From contig NZ_CP010892.1 in the NCBI RefSeq assembly GCF_000931465.1, positions 1,922,001 to 1,986,000 of the forward strand: a DNA stretch of 64,000 nt, in the 5' to 3' direction. This DNA is from Pseudomonas sp. MRSN 12121 (GTDB lineage Bacteria > Pseudomonadota > Gammaproteobacteria > Pseudomonadales > Pseudomonadaceae). This document shows positions 8,918 through 18,358 of this stretch, piece after piece (position 1 is the first letter of the stretch; each line of letters starts with the position of its first letter). Position numbers and translations under genes: made by a program. Under the pieces are notes generated by a model, which had not been told where the DNA came from, did no database searches, and saw nothing but the letters and a program-made list of their open reading frames with translations.

Positions 8918-11900
8918 TTAGAACTGGCCGATCATCGGCACCTTGGTCGCTTCACCAAAGACGCTATTGAGCGACTGCGACCCGAAGTTCAAGCCGATCA
9001 AGCCGCCGTACTTCTGGCTGAGAAGAGGGGAGTAGTCGATCTTCCCACCTGCCGACGACAGGCGCACATTGCCAACGTTCAGCCCCACCAGTCCCCCCAG
9101 GCGTGCGGCATAACCACCGCTGACATTGCTGGTCGCCCTGGAGTTGCTGATCTGCCCGCCGTTGGTCCCGACCAGGCCGCCCACCTTGCTGTAGTCGCCG
9201 CCCTTGACCGAGCCTGTGGCGGAGGCGTTGTTGACGCGGCCTTGCAGGCTGCCGACCAGGCCACCGACCTCACTGTTGTTGCCGCCCGTTACCGTGGCGG
9301 AGACCGAGGAGTCAGCGATATCGGTATTACGGCTAAAGCCGATCAGGCCTCCAACGAAGGCGTTATTGCCGCCGGTGATCGACAGCGAGGTGGTAGAGGC
9401 ATTGGCAATCACGGTGTCGCCGCTGAAGCCGACCAGACCGCCGATGTTGGCGTTGCTACCGCCTTTCACTGAGCCGGAAGTCGATACATTGGCAAGGCGT
9501 CCGCCCCAGTTGTGGCCGATCAAGCCGCCCACGTAGCTACTGTTCAGGTCAGACACGGTGTTGTTGGCCGAGCTGTTGCTGATCGTGCTGTACGCGCTCC
9601 TGCCAATCAGGCCACCAATCGCGTTCGCGCCTTGGCCCGTGACCTGGCCGCTGGCATGGGAGTCGCTGATCGAGCCCTGTTCATTGGCGCCGACCAGGCC
9701 GCCAATCTGGCTGTTATTACCGCCGACCACCGTGGTGGAAACCGTGGCGTTGGCAATCTTGTTGTTCTGGCTGTGACCGACCAGGCCGCCAATCCGGCTG
9801 TTGTTACCGCCGGCCACCGTGGGGGAGGCCGTGGCGTTGGCAATCTCGCTGTCCTGGCTATGGCCGATCAGGCCGCCGATGCTCGAGCCGTTGCCTCCGG
9901 TCACCAGTACGGAGGTGGACGAGGCGTTCTTGATGGAGGACTTGTCGCTATAGCCGATCAGGCCACCGATGTCGGCGTTGTCGCCGCCTTTCACCATGCC
10001 GGTAGCCAGGACATTGCTGATCTTGCTGTCCTGATTGTGGCCAATCAGGCCGCCGATGCTGCGGCTTTTCTGGTCGGTCACGTGGCCGCTGGCCACGCTG
10101 TTGGCGATCGTGCCGTTGCGGTTCTTGCCGACCAGGCCGCCGATCGCTTCCGTACCGTTGCCCGTGACCTGGCCTGCGGCGCGCGAGTCGCTGATCGAGC
10201 CCTGATCGTTGAAGCCGACCAGGCCACCGACCCGGCTGAGCGAGCCACCGGCGACATGGACGATGGAGCGAGAGTTGGCGATGCGCCCGGTATTTTTACC
10301 GACCAGGCCGCCGATGCTCAGGTTGCTGCCGGCGAGCTTGATCAGACCGGTGCTGGAGGCGTTGTCGATGATCCCGTCGCGGTTCATGCCGACCAGCCCG
10401 CCCGCGCCATAGGGGGCGTCCTGCATCTGGCCTTCAAGGCTGGTATCGACATGGCTGTTGCTGATTTTCGCCACGCCGTCCACGTTGCTGACGTTCTCGC
10501 CCACCAGGCCACCCATGACATAGGTGTACTGGTTGCCGATCACCTTGCCGCTGACCGAGGCGTTGTCGATGTTGCCGTGCAGGTTGAGCGCGACCAGGCC
10601 GCCCAGTGCGTTCAGGTGGGAAGCCCCGGTTACCGTGACATCCTTGGCCTTGACGTTGCGGATGCTGCCCGTGTTGACCCCGGCCAGGGTGCCGACCTGG
10701 GTGTTGTAGTGGGTGGAGGAGGTGCCGCTGGCCGAAATCCGCTCCAGGTTCAGGTTGCCGATCTGCCCCTGGTTCACGCCGAACAACCCGACGTAGCCGC
10801 TGGTGCCGTAGATGGACAGATCGCTGAGGGTATTGCCCAGGCCATCGAGGGTGCCGCTGAAGGAGTTGCCATCGCCGATGGTCTTGAAGCGGCCCTGGCC
10901 GGCGATCTGGTTACCCAGTACGTAACGGCCGTTCATATCGCTTTCGATACCGCGCAATTGCTCGAGGTTCTGCACCACGTGGTAGGCCTGGCCGTTGGCG
11001 CTGAAGCCGGCGCCCTTGCCGGACAGGGTCACGGCCTTGCCGTCCTTGAGGCTGTGTCCCTGGGTGGAATTCAGCTCCAGGCGCGCGCCTGCTCCGGTCA
11101 GCGCAACATTGTCGTTCAGGCTGATGCCGCGCGAGGCGCTGATCTTCACGGCGGCGTTGCTACCGGTGGCGTTCAGGGCGGCATTTACCTGGACATCGCC
11201 GTTCTTGGCCTTCAGGGCGAGGGTGTTGGCGCTGTTCCAGGCCACCGACTGGTTCACCGCCAGGTTGCTATCACTGTTCAGTTCGACGTTGGTGGTGGCC
11301 AGGTTCCGGGCCAGGGTATCGGCATGCAGCGTAGGAGCGTTGGACGAGTGCTCGGCCTTGGCGACGCTTACCTCGTTCGAACTGATCTTCCAGGTGCCAG
11401 TGGTTCCCTGGTCGGCCTGGGTATTCACTTGCATGCCCAGCGCGACTTCCACGCTGGCGCCGCGGTTCTCCACCACGCCGCCGTTCCCGGCGACGCCCTG
11501 GGCGCTGGCGTTCAAGCGGCCGGCTACGTGGACGCCACCGTTGCTGCCGCCCTCCAGGACAATCTTGCCGGCCTTGTTCTGCAGGGTGTTCGCTTCGATC
11601 ACGCCCTGGTTGCTCACGACGGTTTTCAGCAGTTCGCTGGCGCTGCGGGCAGTCATCAGTACCTGGCCGCCATCGGCCTTGAGCAGGCCGCCGTTCTGCG
11701 CCAGGGCATCCACTGCGCCAGCGTTCACCTGCAGGTTGAGCAGGCCATTGCCATCGAAGTTGACGCTGAAATCCTTGCCGGCGGCCAACGCCACGCTGCC
11801 CATCTGGGCCTGGATCACCCCGCTGTTGCTGACCTGGGCGCCGAGCAAGGCGACACTGCCACCTTCACTGGCGGTGATCTGGCCGGCGTTGCTCACGGCT

Positions 11901-12436
11901 TTGCCGGAATTGCCGGAGAAGCGGTAGCTCCCTTCGAGGAAGTCCTTGTCGCTGATGTCCTGGGTGGAGGCGACCAGGCCGCCGACGTTGACCTGGGCGG
12001 ATTTGCCGAAGACCACGCCGTTGGGGTTGACCAGGAACACCTGGCCGTTGGCGTCGATACGCCCCTGGATATCGCTGCCGTTGGTGCCGATCACGCGGTT
12101 GAGGGCGATCGAATCCTTGCCGGGTTGATGAAAGATGACGCTTTCATCGCCGGCGATGCTGAAGTCGTTCCACTGGGTGATCAGCTTGTTGCTTTGCTGG
12201 TCGATGGTCATCTGCTTGCCATCGTTGCCGATATGCATGGCGGCTTCGCCAGAGACCGTATGGGCGCCACCTGGCAAGGCGAAGGCCGGCGCCTGGGCCA
12301 GCAGGCCCAGCAGCGAGAGGCCGGCGGCGATCACCACCCGGTGCCGGCTGGACTTGGTTCGGCGGCGGGTTCCTTCACTGGCGACATTCCAGCAGCCGGT
12401 GGCCTGGTTCCAGATCAATGCATAGCTTTTATTCAT
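8918..12436 (-). CDS. TpsA-type filamentous-haemagglutinin-like adhesin with GLUG repeats
   Basis: Large secreted or surface adhesin (1172 aa). The N-terminus starts MNKSYALIWN and has the extended signal peptide (ESPR) typical of type V proteins, then a hydrophobic core and a cleavage site after about residue 53 (AFA/LPGG). The TPS domain (about 54-300) has the diagnostic NPNGVVFG motif and the NRV motif, which dock to a TpsB outer-membrane pore. A beta-helical middle follows. Residues about 611-1170 form around 19 GLUG-type repeats of about 29 aa, each opening with GGLVG or GGLIG. ATG 12436 has AGAGGA about 7 nt upstream. No tpsB (FhaC/ShlB-like) gene is adjacent, so it must use a pore encoded elsewhere, or be non-functional. 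Confidence 0.92.
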   Translation of the reverse strand: MNKSYALIWNQATGCWNVASEGTRRRTKSSRHRVVIAAGLSLLGLLAQAPAFALPGGAHTVSGEAAMHIGNDGKQMTIDQQSNKLITQWNDFSIAGDESVIFHQPGKDSIALNRVIGTNGSDIQGRIDANGQVFLVNPNGVVFGKSAQVNVGGLVASTQDISDKDFLEGSYRFSGNSGKAVSNAGQITASEGGSVALLGAQVSNSGVIQAQMGSVALAAGKDFSVNFDGNGLLNLQVNAGAVDALAQNGGLLKADGGQVLMTARSASELLKTVVSNQGVIEANTLQNKAGKIVLEGGSNGGVHVAGRLNASAQGVAGNGGVVENRGASVEVALGMQVNTQADQGTTGTWKISSNEVSVAKAEHSSNAPTLHADTLARNLATTNVELNSDSNLAVNQSVAWNSANTLALKAKNGDVQVNAALNATGSNAAVKISASRGISLNDNVALTGAGARLELNSTQGHSLKDGKAVTLSGKGAGFSANGQAYHVVQNLEQLRGIESDMNGRYVLGNQIAGQGRFKTIGDGNSFSGTLDGLGNTLSDLSIYGTSGYVGLFGVNQGQIGNLNLERISASGTSSTHYNTQVGTLAGVNTGSIRNVKAKDVTVTGASHLNALGGLVALNLHGNIDNASVSGKVIGNQYTYVMGGLVGENVSNVDGVAKISNSHVDTSLEGQMQDAPYGAGGLVGMNRDGIIDNASSTGLIKLAGSNLSIGGLVGKNTGRIANSRSIVHVAGGSLSRVGGLVGFNDQGSISDSRAAGQVTGNGTEAIGGLVGKNRNGTIANSVASGHVTDQKSRSIGGLIGHNQDSKISNVLATGMVKGGDNADIGGLIGYSDKSSIKNASSTSVLVTGGNGSSIGGLIGHSQDSEIANATASPTVAGGNNSRIGGLVGHSQNNKIANATVSTTVVGGNNSQIGGLVGANEQGSISDSHASGQVTGQGANAIGGLIGRSAYSTISNSSANNTVSDLNSSYVGGLIGHNWGGRLANVSTSGSVKGGSNANIGGLVGFSGDTVIANASTTSLSITGGNNAFVGGLIGFSRNTDIADSSVSATVTGGNNSEVGGLVGSLQGRVNNASATGSVKGGDYSKVGGLVGTNGGQISNSRATSNVSGGYAARLGGLVGLNVGNVRLSSAGGKIDYSPLLSQKYGGLIGLNFGSQSLNSVFGEATKVPMIGQF
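8960..10604 (-). repeat. GLUG repeat array (about 19 x 29 aa, about 87-bp period)
   Basis: In-gene tandem repeats within the TpsA-like adhesin. Each unit reads GGL(V/I)G followed by ISNS/IANA-like and VTGG-like segments. Two units (around 9640 and 10190 on the minus strand) share the unusual QGSISDS block, which suggests internal duplication. Such arrays can change length by recombination. Confidence 0.88.
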
Positions 12437-12744
12437 GATGCGTCCTCTGTGTGAATACTCTGCTGATCCCCCCAGCAGAATGGGTAAGGCAAGGGCAAGG
12501 CAGGCTTGAATGGCCACGGCTGCGGTGTGCGTTTCCTCTGGGCCATGGCCGGGCCAGAAGGAGGCGGGGTATTAAGTGACAGGGGGAGGGGGGATAAAAA
12601 TGAGAGCTTGCTTAACTGGTATTCGGCGTTTTCCTAGCTGAAAGTAAGCACTCTGAGGGTTTCTGGCGGAGCAGGCCCGGCCTATCGGCAATCGCCGCAA
12701 AGCCCGGGCCGGGTTTCCGTCGGTTATTGGTTTCAGTGCCGGGC
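12437..12744. other. Gap between adhesin and autotransporter genes
   Basis: About 308 bp, transcribed leftward. It should contain the adhesin promoter and the end of the autotransporter transcript. I see no clear terminator after the autotransporter and no convincing promoter hexamers, so co-transcription cannot be excluded. No gene was recognised. Confidence 0.5.
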
Positions 12745-15700
12745 TTACCAGGCGTAGCGATAACCCAGGCTGACCGACCAGGGTTTGTCCAGCGTCGAGC
12801 CGCTGACGTGTTCATAGTCGGCGTACAGGTGATGCCGGCTGCCCAGCGAGGCGCTGATGCCCAGGCCCAGCTCGTCGCGCCCGCCCGACAGGTCGGTGCG
12901 GGTGGCGATGCCGTTGGTACGCACGGTGCTCCTGCCGTCGAACTCCTGGGTATGGCCCAGCTTGACGTAGGGCTGCACGGTGCCGCCGCCGGGCAACGGG
13001 TATCGGCGGCCGACCCGGGAGCCGACCCGTAGCTGCTTTGAGTTGCCACTGCCGGCATCGACCTGCAGGCCATTGCTCGTGCGGTAATCGGCACCACGGG
13101 CATGCAGGAGGGTGCCGCCGACCTGCGGCTCGACGAACCAGCCTTCGCCGAACCTTATCTGGCGCCCGGCCTCGATCGACAGGCCGATGGCGTTTTGCTG
13201 AGTCCTGGCTTTCACGGGCTGGCCGTCGGTGGCGGAGACCTTGAAGTCCTGTTGAATACGATTGATCTTGAGCGCGCTGTCGACATACCAGCCGCGATCA
13301 TCCAGCCAGGTGGCGTAGGCGCCGACGTGGTAGCTGTCGGCAGTGCCTTTGCCGTCGCCGGGGAAGCGTCGGTCGACGCTGCTGGTGCCGGTCATGCCGC
13401 CGACGTACCAGCGGCCGCCGTCGACGGGCAGGGCCAGGTCGGCGCCGACCTGCAGGCCGTCGACGGTTTGCTCGAAGGCGCGGCCGCCGCGGTTGTCGAG
13501 CTTTTGTCGTTCGCCGAAACCGCGGATCCACACGCCACCCTGGTCCTTGCCCTGGCGCAACTCACCCAGGCGCCTGAGCAGCGTGGCCTGTTCGGCCTGC
13601 CAGATCGCCTGCACGGTACTGGCGGCGGAGGTATCGATCGCCGCGTTGGCGGCGGTGGAAAGGCTGTCGGCGACAGGCGGCGTCACCGGGCCCGGTGGTG
13701 GTTCGGGAGTGATGCCCGGATCGGGATCGGGATCCGGTTTGGGATCAGGCTTGGGATCCGGTTTAGGATCTGGCTTGGGGTCCGGAGGTGGCACTTGCCC
13801 GACCCGGAACAGGCTCCAGTCGCCAGGGCGCTCGCCCGTGGGGTCGTTGCTTTTCAGCGCGTAGCGATAGGTGCCGGCATCGACCAGCTGGTCGCGGTTG
13901 GCCAGCTCGAAAGTCCCCGGGCCGCCGTCGCTCTGGATGAGCTTCAGGGCGCCGCCATCGGCGCTTGGTTCTGCACCGCTGTTGTTGACCAGTACCTGAT
14001 GCCTGCCCTCGACCGTACCGCCGATGCGCAGCAGGTCGCCCAGGCCGGCGCCCAGGTCGGTGCGCATTTCGAACAGGCCGGCGCCGCTGAGATTGCCGCT
14101 TACATCCAGCACCTTGAAGGCGCTGCCCGCCGGCCCGAACGACACCCGGCCGCGGTTATCCAGTTGCGCCACCCTGGAGTTGTCGCGCAGGCGCCATTGG
14201 CTGCTGTCGTCGAGGCTCAGCCGGTCGACCGAGCGCCCGGCGTTGTCGAGCAGGGCGCCGCTCAGCAGTGAGTGGTCGCGCAGGGCGATGCTGGCCGAGC
14301 CGCTGTCGAGCCGCACGTCGCCCTCCAGGTGGCTGCGCTGGGCGTTGAGTTGCACATCGCGGGCGGCGGTGCTCTCCATCGCCTGGACATCGAGCAGCAG
14401 GCCATTGCCCGTGGCGGATCCGCCGATGAGGGTGCTGTCGCTCACCTCCCCAGTGAAGCCGCTGCCGTTGACGGCGATGGCTGCGCCGTCCGCGGTCTCG
14501 ATATGGCTGTCACGGATGTCCATCCGGTTATCGACACCGGCGGCATAGGCGTAGACGGCGAGGCCCGCGGAGCTGGCGCCGCTGGTACGCAAATCGACAC
14601 GGTCCAGGCTGACCGCCGCGCCCTGGTTGCCCATGCGCAGCCCGGGTGCCTCGGCCCCGTAGGTGCGTACCCGGGTGCCATCGAGATCCAGCCGCGCAGA
14701 GTTGGCGAGCAAGCCATAGGCGCCCTTGCCATGGGTGGTGACCGAGCTGTCATGCAGCGCGACCTGGGTCCCGGAAATCCGTGAGATCACCCCGGCGGCC
14801 GTGTCGCCAAAGGTCTCGATCGCGACGTTGCGCAGCGTGCTGGTGGCGCTGGAACTCTTGCCGGACGGATCGGAAAACGAGGTGTACAGGCCGTAGGCAT
14901 TGGCGCCGCGGGTGGTGATGGAGCCGCCGTCCAGGGTGAAGACGCTGGCGCGGTTGCTGACTCCCACGCTGTTGCGCCCGGTGGTCTCGATGCTGCTGTC
15001 CCTGGCCTCGACGACGCTGTTGGCGCCCGGTATCCAGATCCCCGCCACGTCGTTGCCCTCGGCGACGAGCGCGACCCGCTCCAGGCTGGCCCGTGCGTTG
15101 TCGCTGTTGGCGTTCAAGCCGAAGCCCGTCGCGGAGCGCAGTCGCACATCGCGCAGTTCGACGCTGGAGGCGGGCGGCAGCGTACCGTTGGCGTAGGACG
15201 GGGTGGTGAGGTAGACCGCGTCGGTATGGGCGTCGACGGTACCGTCGGAGAAGTGCACGCTGCCGCCATTGACGCCAATGCCGGCGCCCGCGGCGGAGAT
15301 GATGCTGCTGTGGGTGGCGGTCACCGTGCCACGTTCGGTGACGATGCCCTTGCCGCCCCACCGAGCGGAGGTATCGCTGGCTTCGAGCCGTACCCGGTCC
15401 AGGGTGATGTGGGCGCCGTCCTTGGCGTACACCGCATTGGATTCGTGGCCCTGGGCATTGATCTGCACGTCGCGGGCGTTGATCGTGCTGTCCTGGCCCT
15501 CGGCGTACAAGCCATCGGAACGATCGCCACGGGTGATGATCGAGCCGCCGGTGAGGTCGATGCTCGCGCCGTTGATGGCCTGCGCCGCGTGGGAAAGCAC
15601 GCCTTCGGTCTCCAGCGTGGTGTTGTCCAGTAGCGCCTTGCTGCCCGCGTCCCGCACTAGCAGGGCCTGGGCGTAGCTGGCGCCCAGGGCGTCGATATGG

Positions 15701-16005
15701 CTGTCCGCCAGGCTCAGCGAGCCACCGGAGGCGACCGATACCCCCAGGGCGCCGCTGCCGGTACCGGCGCTGCCGGAGCGGATGTCGATGCCCTTGCCCG
15801 TGAGTGTGTTGCGGGTTCCGCTGATGGTGACGGCGGTGCCCGTGCCCGTCTGGGTCACGGTATCGCCGGGCAGCAGCGTGCGGTTTTCACCCGCGGGTGT
15901 CGAAAGGTCGAGGCTGGAGTAGTCCGCCGCGACGGCGGTGATGGGCAGTGTCGGAAACAGTGCACTCAGCAGCGTGAGCGGTATTCGGGGATTGGGCATT
16001 TTCAT
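12745..16005 (-). CDS. Pertactin-like autotransporter (type Va)
   Basis: Autotransporter of 1086 aa. It has a signal peptide (residues 1-27, ending TAVAA), then a right-handed beta-helix passenger rich in short repeats of the type 'TTGxxAxGL' to about residue 740. The end of the passenger (about 620-735) looks like the pertactin-type folding module. A Pro/Asp/Lys linker built of DPKP units spans about 741-765. An alpha-helix follows, and the C-terminal 12-strand beta-barrel (about 823-1086) ends in YAW, the aromatic signal recognised by BAM. ATG 16005 has AGAGG 10 nt upstream. No serine-protease triad was noticed, so it is probably an adhesin. No Cys is apparent in the passenger. Confidence 0.93.
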   Translation of the reverse strand: MKMPNPRIPLTLLSALFPTLPITAVAADYSSLDLSTPAGENRTLLPGDTVTQTGTGTAVTISGTRNTLTGKGIDIRSGSAGTGSGALGVSVASGGSLSLADSHIDALGASYAQALLVRDAGSKALLDNTTLETEGVLSHAAQAINGASIDLTGGSIITRGDRSDGLYAEGQDSTINARDVQINAQGHESNAVYAKDGAHITLDRVRLEASDTSARWGGKGIVTERGTVTATHSSIISAAGAGIGVNGGSVHFSDGTVDAHTDAVYLTTPSYANGTLPPASSVELRDVRLRSATGFGLNANSDNARASLERVALVAEGNDVAGIWIPGANSVVEARDSSIETTGRNSVGVSNRASVFTLDGGSITTRGANAYGLYTSFSDPSGKSSSATSTLRNVAIETFGDTAAGVISRISGTQVALHDSSVTTHGKGAYGLLANSARLDLDGTRVRTYGAEAPGLRMGNQGAAVSLDRVDLRTSGASSAGLAVYAYAAGVDNRMDIRDSHIETADGAAIAVNGSGFTGEVSDSTLIGGSATGNGLLLDVQAMESTAARDVQLNAQRSHLEGDVRLDSGSASIALRDHSLLSGALLDNAGRSVDRLSLDDSSQWRLRDNSRVAQLDNRGRVSFGPAGSAFKVLDVSGNLSGAGLFEMRTDLGAGLGDLLRIGGTVEGRHQVLVNNSGAEPSADGGALKLIQSDGGPGTFELANRDQLVDAGTYRYALKSNDPTGERPGDWSLFRVGQVPPPDPKPDPKPDPKPDPKPDPDPDPGITPEPPPGPVTPPVADSLSTAANAAIDTSAASTVQAIWQAEQATLLRRLGELRQGKDQGGVWIRGFGERQKLDNRGGRAFEQTVDGLQVGADLALPVDGGRWYVGGMTGTSSVDRRFPGDGKGTADSYHVGAYATWLDDRGWYVDSALKINRIQQDFKVSATDGQPVKARTQQNAIGLSIEAGRQIRFGEGWFVEPQVGGTLLHARGADYRTSNGLQVDAGSGNSKQLRVGSRVGRRYPLPGGGTVQPYVKLGHTQEFDGRSTVRTNGIATRTDLSGGRDELGLGISASLGSRHHLYADYEHVSGSTLDKPWSVSLGYRYAW
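13719..13785 (-). repeat. DPKP-encoding tandem repeat in the autotransporter linker
   Basis: Short tandem repeat (about 18-bp period, 'GATCCGGTTTGG' variants) encoding alternating Asp-Pro and Lys-Pro dipeptides. It separates the passenger from the barrel and is prone to length change by slippage. Confidence 0.8.
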
Positions 16006-16410
16006 GGCGTGGCGTCCTCTGGACGCCCTTTGGCACGAAGGCCGTGGATCAAGATCGGATCGTGAAACGGACGGCGTTCGCACCCAGGGTGTCCGGGCGA
16101 TTGAAGGGATGAATTTCGGCAAACCCGGCCATTTTTGGTACGCCATTCCACTGCCTGAATAAGACAAAACTTAAAGTACGGGGGTCTTACTACTCATAAG
16201 GAAGACAGAGATTTTTTTTAAGATTCCTCCTACAGCCATTAGAGCCGGCGCCCTGTACTTTGCCGGGGCTCGACTTTTTCGAGCGCTCTGGATTCCTGTC
16301 TGTCCGCCACCCTGCGCCACGCCGGGTGACTCCCTGGCCGAGCGCTAAGGGGAGCTTGCAAGGTGCTGCGGCGGGAATCTGTCTTTGTCGATTTCCGAGG
16401 GCTTTCCACC
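16006..16410. other. Divergent promoter region, autotransporter / fimbrial genes
   Basis: About 405 bp between divergent adhesin genes. An AT-rich block at 16155-16230, unlike the GC-rich flanks, is the likely control region. I could not assign hexamers with confidence. An open frame from 16363 extends the chaperone N-terminally but is not signal-peptide-like. Confidence 0.55.
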
Positions 16411-17124
16411 ATGAAGATCCCAGCCATTGCCGGGCTGGCCCTGGCCATGCTTGCACTGTGTTTTTCCGCTGCCGCCGATGCCGCCATCAACTTGAGCGGC
16501 ACCCGCGTGGTGCTGGCCGCGCCGGCCAAGGAAGGTTCGCTGCTGCTGCAGAACGCCTCGGCGGAAGACTTCATGCTCCAGGCCTGGGTCGAAGCCGATG
16601 CCACAGGCGAGGCGCCCTTTGCCATCACCCCGGCGCTCGACCGCCTGCGCGCCGGCCAGCAGAAGGCCTTGCGCATCCTGTATTACGGCGAGGGCCTGCC
16701 GACGGACAAGGAGTCGGTGTTCTGGCTGAACGTGCAGGAAGTCCCGCAAAAGGCCAGGACCGAGAACACCTTGCAGATCGCCGTGCGCCAACGCCTCAAG
16801 CTGTTCTACCGGCCGGCCGGGCTACCGGGCAAGGCGGAAGACGCCGCCAAGGAGCTGAAGTGGAAGCTGGTCGACAAGGGCGGGAAAAACCTTCTGGAAG
16901 TGACCAATCCTTCCCGTTTCCATGTGTCTTTTGCCTCGGTCACGGTGCGCAAGGGGGCCGAGAGTTATAGCGCTTCGATCGATATGGTGGCGCCGGGCTC
17001 CAACTTTGCGGTCGAGGTGCCTGGGCTAGTGGAGAGGGGGTACTCAAACGGGTTCAAGGTCGAGTTTCAGGCCATTGGTGATTACGGTGGAATGACTAAG
17101 CATATAAATGTCATTGCGAACTGA
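16411..17124 (+). CDS. Periplasmic pilus-assembly chaperone (PapD/FimC family)
   Basis: Periplasmic chaperone for chaperone-usher fimbriae (237 aa, normal length). Signal peptide residues 1-26. The mature N-terminus has the family strand NLSGTRVVLAAPAKEG with the subunit-binding Arg. The conserved central block ends in VFWLNVQEVP, and the C-terminal carboxylate-anchoring Lys lies in VRQRLKLFYRP. ATG 16411 follows CGAGGG. It is the first gene of a cluster with two adhesin-like subunit genes. No usher gene lies in the window, which is unusual because the usher normally sits next to the chaperone. Confidence 0.93.
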   Translation: MKIPAIAGLALAMLALCFSAAADAAINLSGTRVVLAAPAKEGSLLLQNASAEDFMLQAWVEADATGEAPFAITPALDRLRAGQQKALRILYYGEGLPTDKESVFWLNVQEVPQKARTENTLQIAVRQRLKLFYRPAGLPGKAEDAAKELKWKLVDKGGKNLLEVTNPSRFHVSFASVTVRKGAESYSASIDMVAPGSNFAVEVPGLVERGYSNGFKVEFQAIGDYGGMTKHINVIAN

Positions 17125-17159
17125 CTTTGATACTTTTCCGTGGCTTTAGAGGGATATGT

Positions 17160-18140
17160 ATGCATAATTTCATGTTTGGCATTGTTGCTATTTCCATACT
17201 GTTAGCGGCTGAGGATGCATTCTCAGCGTGCAGTTGGTCGGGCGGGACTCCCTCTCCTTTAGTCAGGAATATCATTGTGCCTTCAAAGATGGCCATAAAT
17301 GCAGTCGCCATTGGTGATGAGCTTGCAAGGCACACCACTGATCTTTGGATTGGGCCAATATCCAGCCAGTGCCCGGGAGTGACAACATTAGATATCTCAT
17401 TGCAGACAGGGTTGCTTCCATCATCGCAAGCTTACATTTATGAGACAGGAATCAAAGGAATAGGGGTCAAGTTTTGTATGCGAACGAGCCCGACAGGGGG
17501 TACTACTCGTTGTCTCCCTCACTCTAGACAAATTGATAATGGGTACGGACCGTTTGTTTCACAGGATATAAGCGTTATTTTTATTCGTACCGGTCGCGAT
17601 GTGGCTTCGGGGAAGTTTTCCTTGAAGTTTAAGTCGGACTGGAAACATGTGGAACATACATTGACGGTTACCTCCGATAGCACTGTCGAACTGATCAACG
17701 ATGTGATGTTCGCCGGTTGCGAATCCATTGGAGGAGCGGTGAATGTCCCCATGGGCAAGCAGACTATCCAGAACATCAGTAAAGGCAGCGTCAAGGAAGT
17801 GCCCTTCACCTTCGACGTGCGCTGCACCGGTCTGGCAGCCAATACCAGCGTGCCGGTCAAGGTCTATTTCGAAGGCAGTTCCCCGGGGGATGGTCTGCTC
17901 AACCTGACCAACCAGGGCCAGGCCGGTGTTGCCTCCGGGGTCGGTATTTCCGTGGTCAATGATAAAGGCATCAAGTTGCCGTTCGATATCGCCCGATCCA
18001 TCAAGCTGGATTGGAATCGCTCGACTCCCGATGGCGAAATCTATCGTTTTGTCGGCTCGGCGAAGTATGTCCCGACCACGGGCACCATGACGGCGGGCAG
18101 GGGCGATGGAACGATGAACTTCGTGCTCAATTACAATTGA
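17160..18140 (+). CDS. Two-domain fimbrial adhesin/pilin subunit, paralogue 1
   Basis: Probable exported fimbrial subunit (326 aa). Signal peptide residues 1-23, then an N-terminal domain of about 155 residues with Cys pairs and no recognised fold, and a C-terminal pilin-like domain (about 180-326). That domain contains the Cys-bounded segment CESIGGAVNVPMGKQ..DVRC and ends in FVLNYN, as in donor-strand pilins. It has the two-domain plan of FimH-type tip adhesins. The start at 17160 has AGAGGGA 5-6 nt upstream. The N-terminal half is visibly lower in GC than the neighbours, whereas the C-terminal half is GC-rich. It pairs with the paralogue downstream. Confidence 0.82.
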   Translation: MHNFMFGIVAISILLAAEDAFSACSWSGGTPSPLVRNIIVPSKMAINAVAIGDELARHTTDLWIGPISSQCPGVTTLDISLQTGLLPSSQAYIYETGIKGIGVKFCMRTSPTGGTTRCLPHSRQIDNGYGPFVSQDISVIFIRTGRDVASGKFSLKFKSDWKHVEHTLTVTSDSTVELINDVMFAGCESIGGAVNVPMGKQTIQNISKGSVKEVPFTFDVRCTGLAANTSVPVKVYFEGSSPGDGLLNLTNQGQAGVASGVGISVVNDKGIKLPFDIARSIKLDWNRSTPDGEIYRFVGSAKYVPTTGTMTAGRGDGTMNFVLNYN

Positions 18141-18358
18141 TTTTTATAGAATAAAGTTACCTGTTTCAATAAGCCTGGATACGCGCTTCAGATTGTTGGC
18201 AACTCGGGCGAGGATATTTATGGGGAAAGGTTTGGTTTGTGTTTGGATTTGATGTCTGATTTTAAATGCTGGAACAAGTTGAGATAAATCTGTTTTTCTG
18301 TTGTTGAAACGTGGCAGTGATGGAATGGCGGGCTCTCACTTGCTTAAAGGAGTTTCGT

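Noticed and set aside
8960..10604. Regular ~87-bp repeats that could be mistaken for a CRISPR-like array
   Set aside because: Repeats are in frame, degenerate and encode GLUG units; there are no conserved short repeats with unique spacers and no cas genes.
9512..12454. A 980-aa plus-strand frame opposite the TpsA adhesin
   Set aside because: Its repetitive 'ADQA' pattern is the reverse reading of the GLUG repeats. Not a gene.
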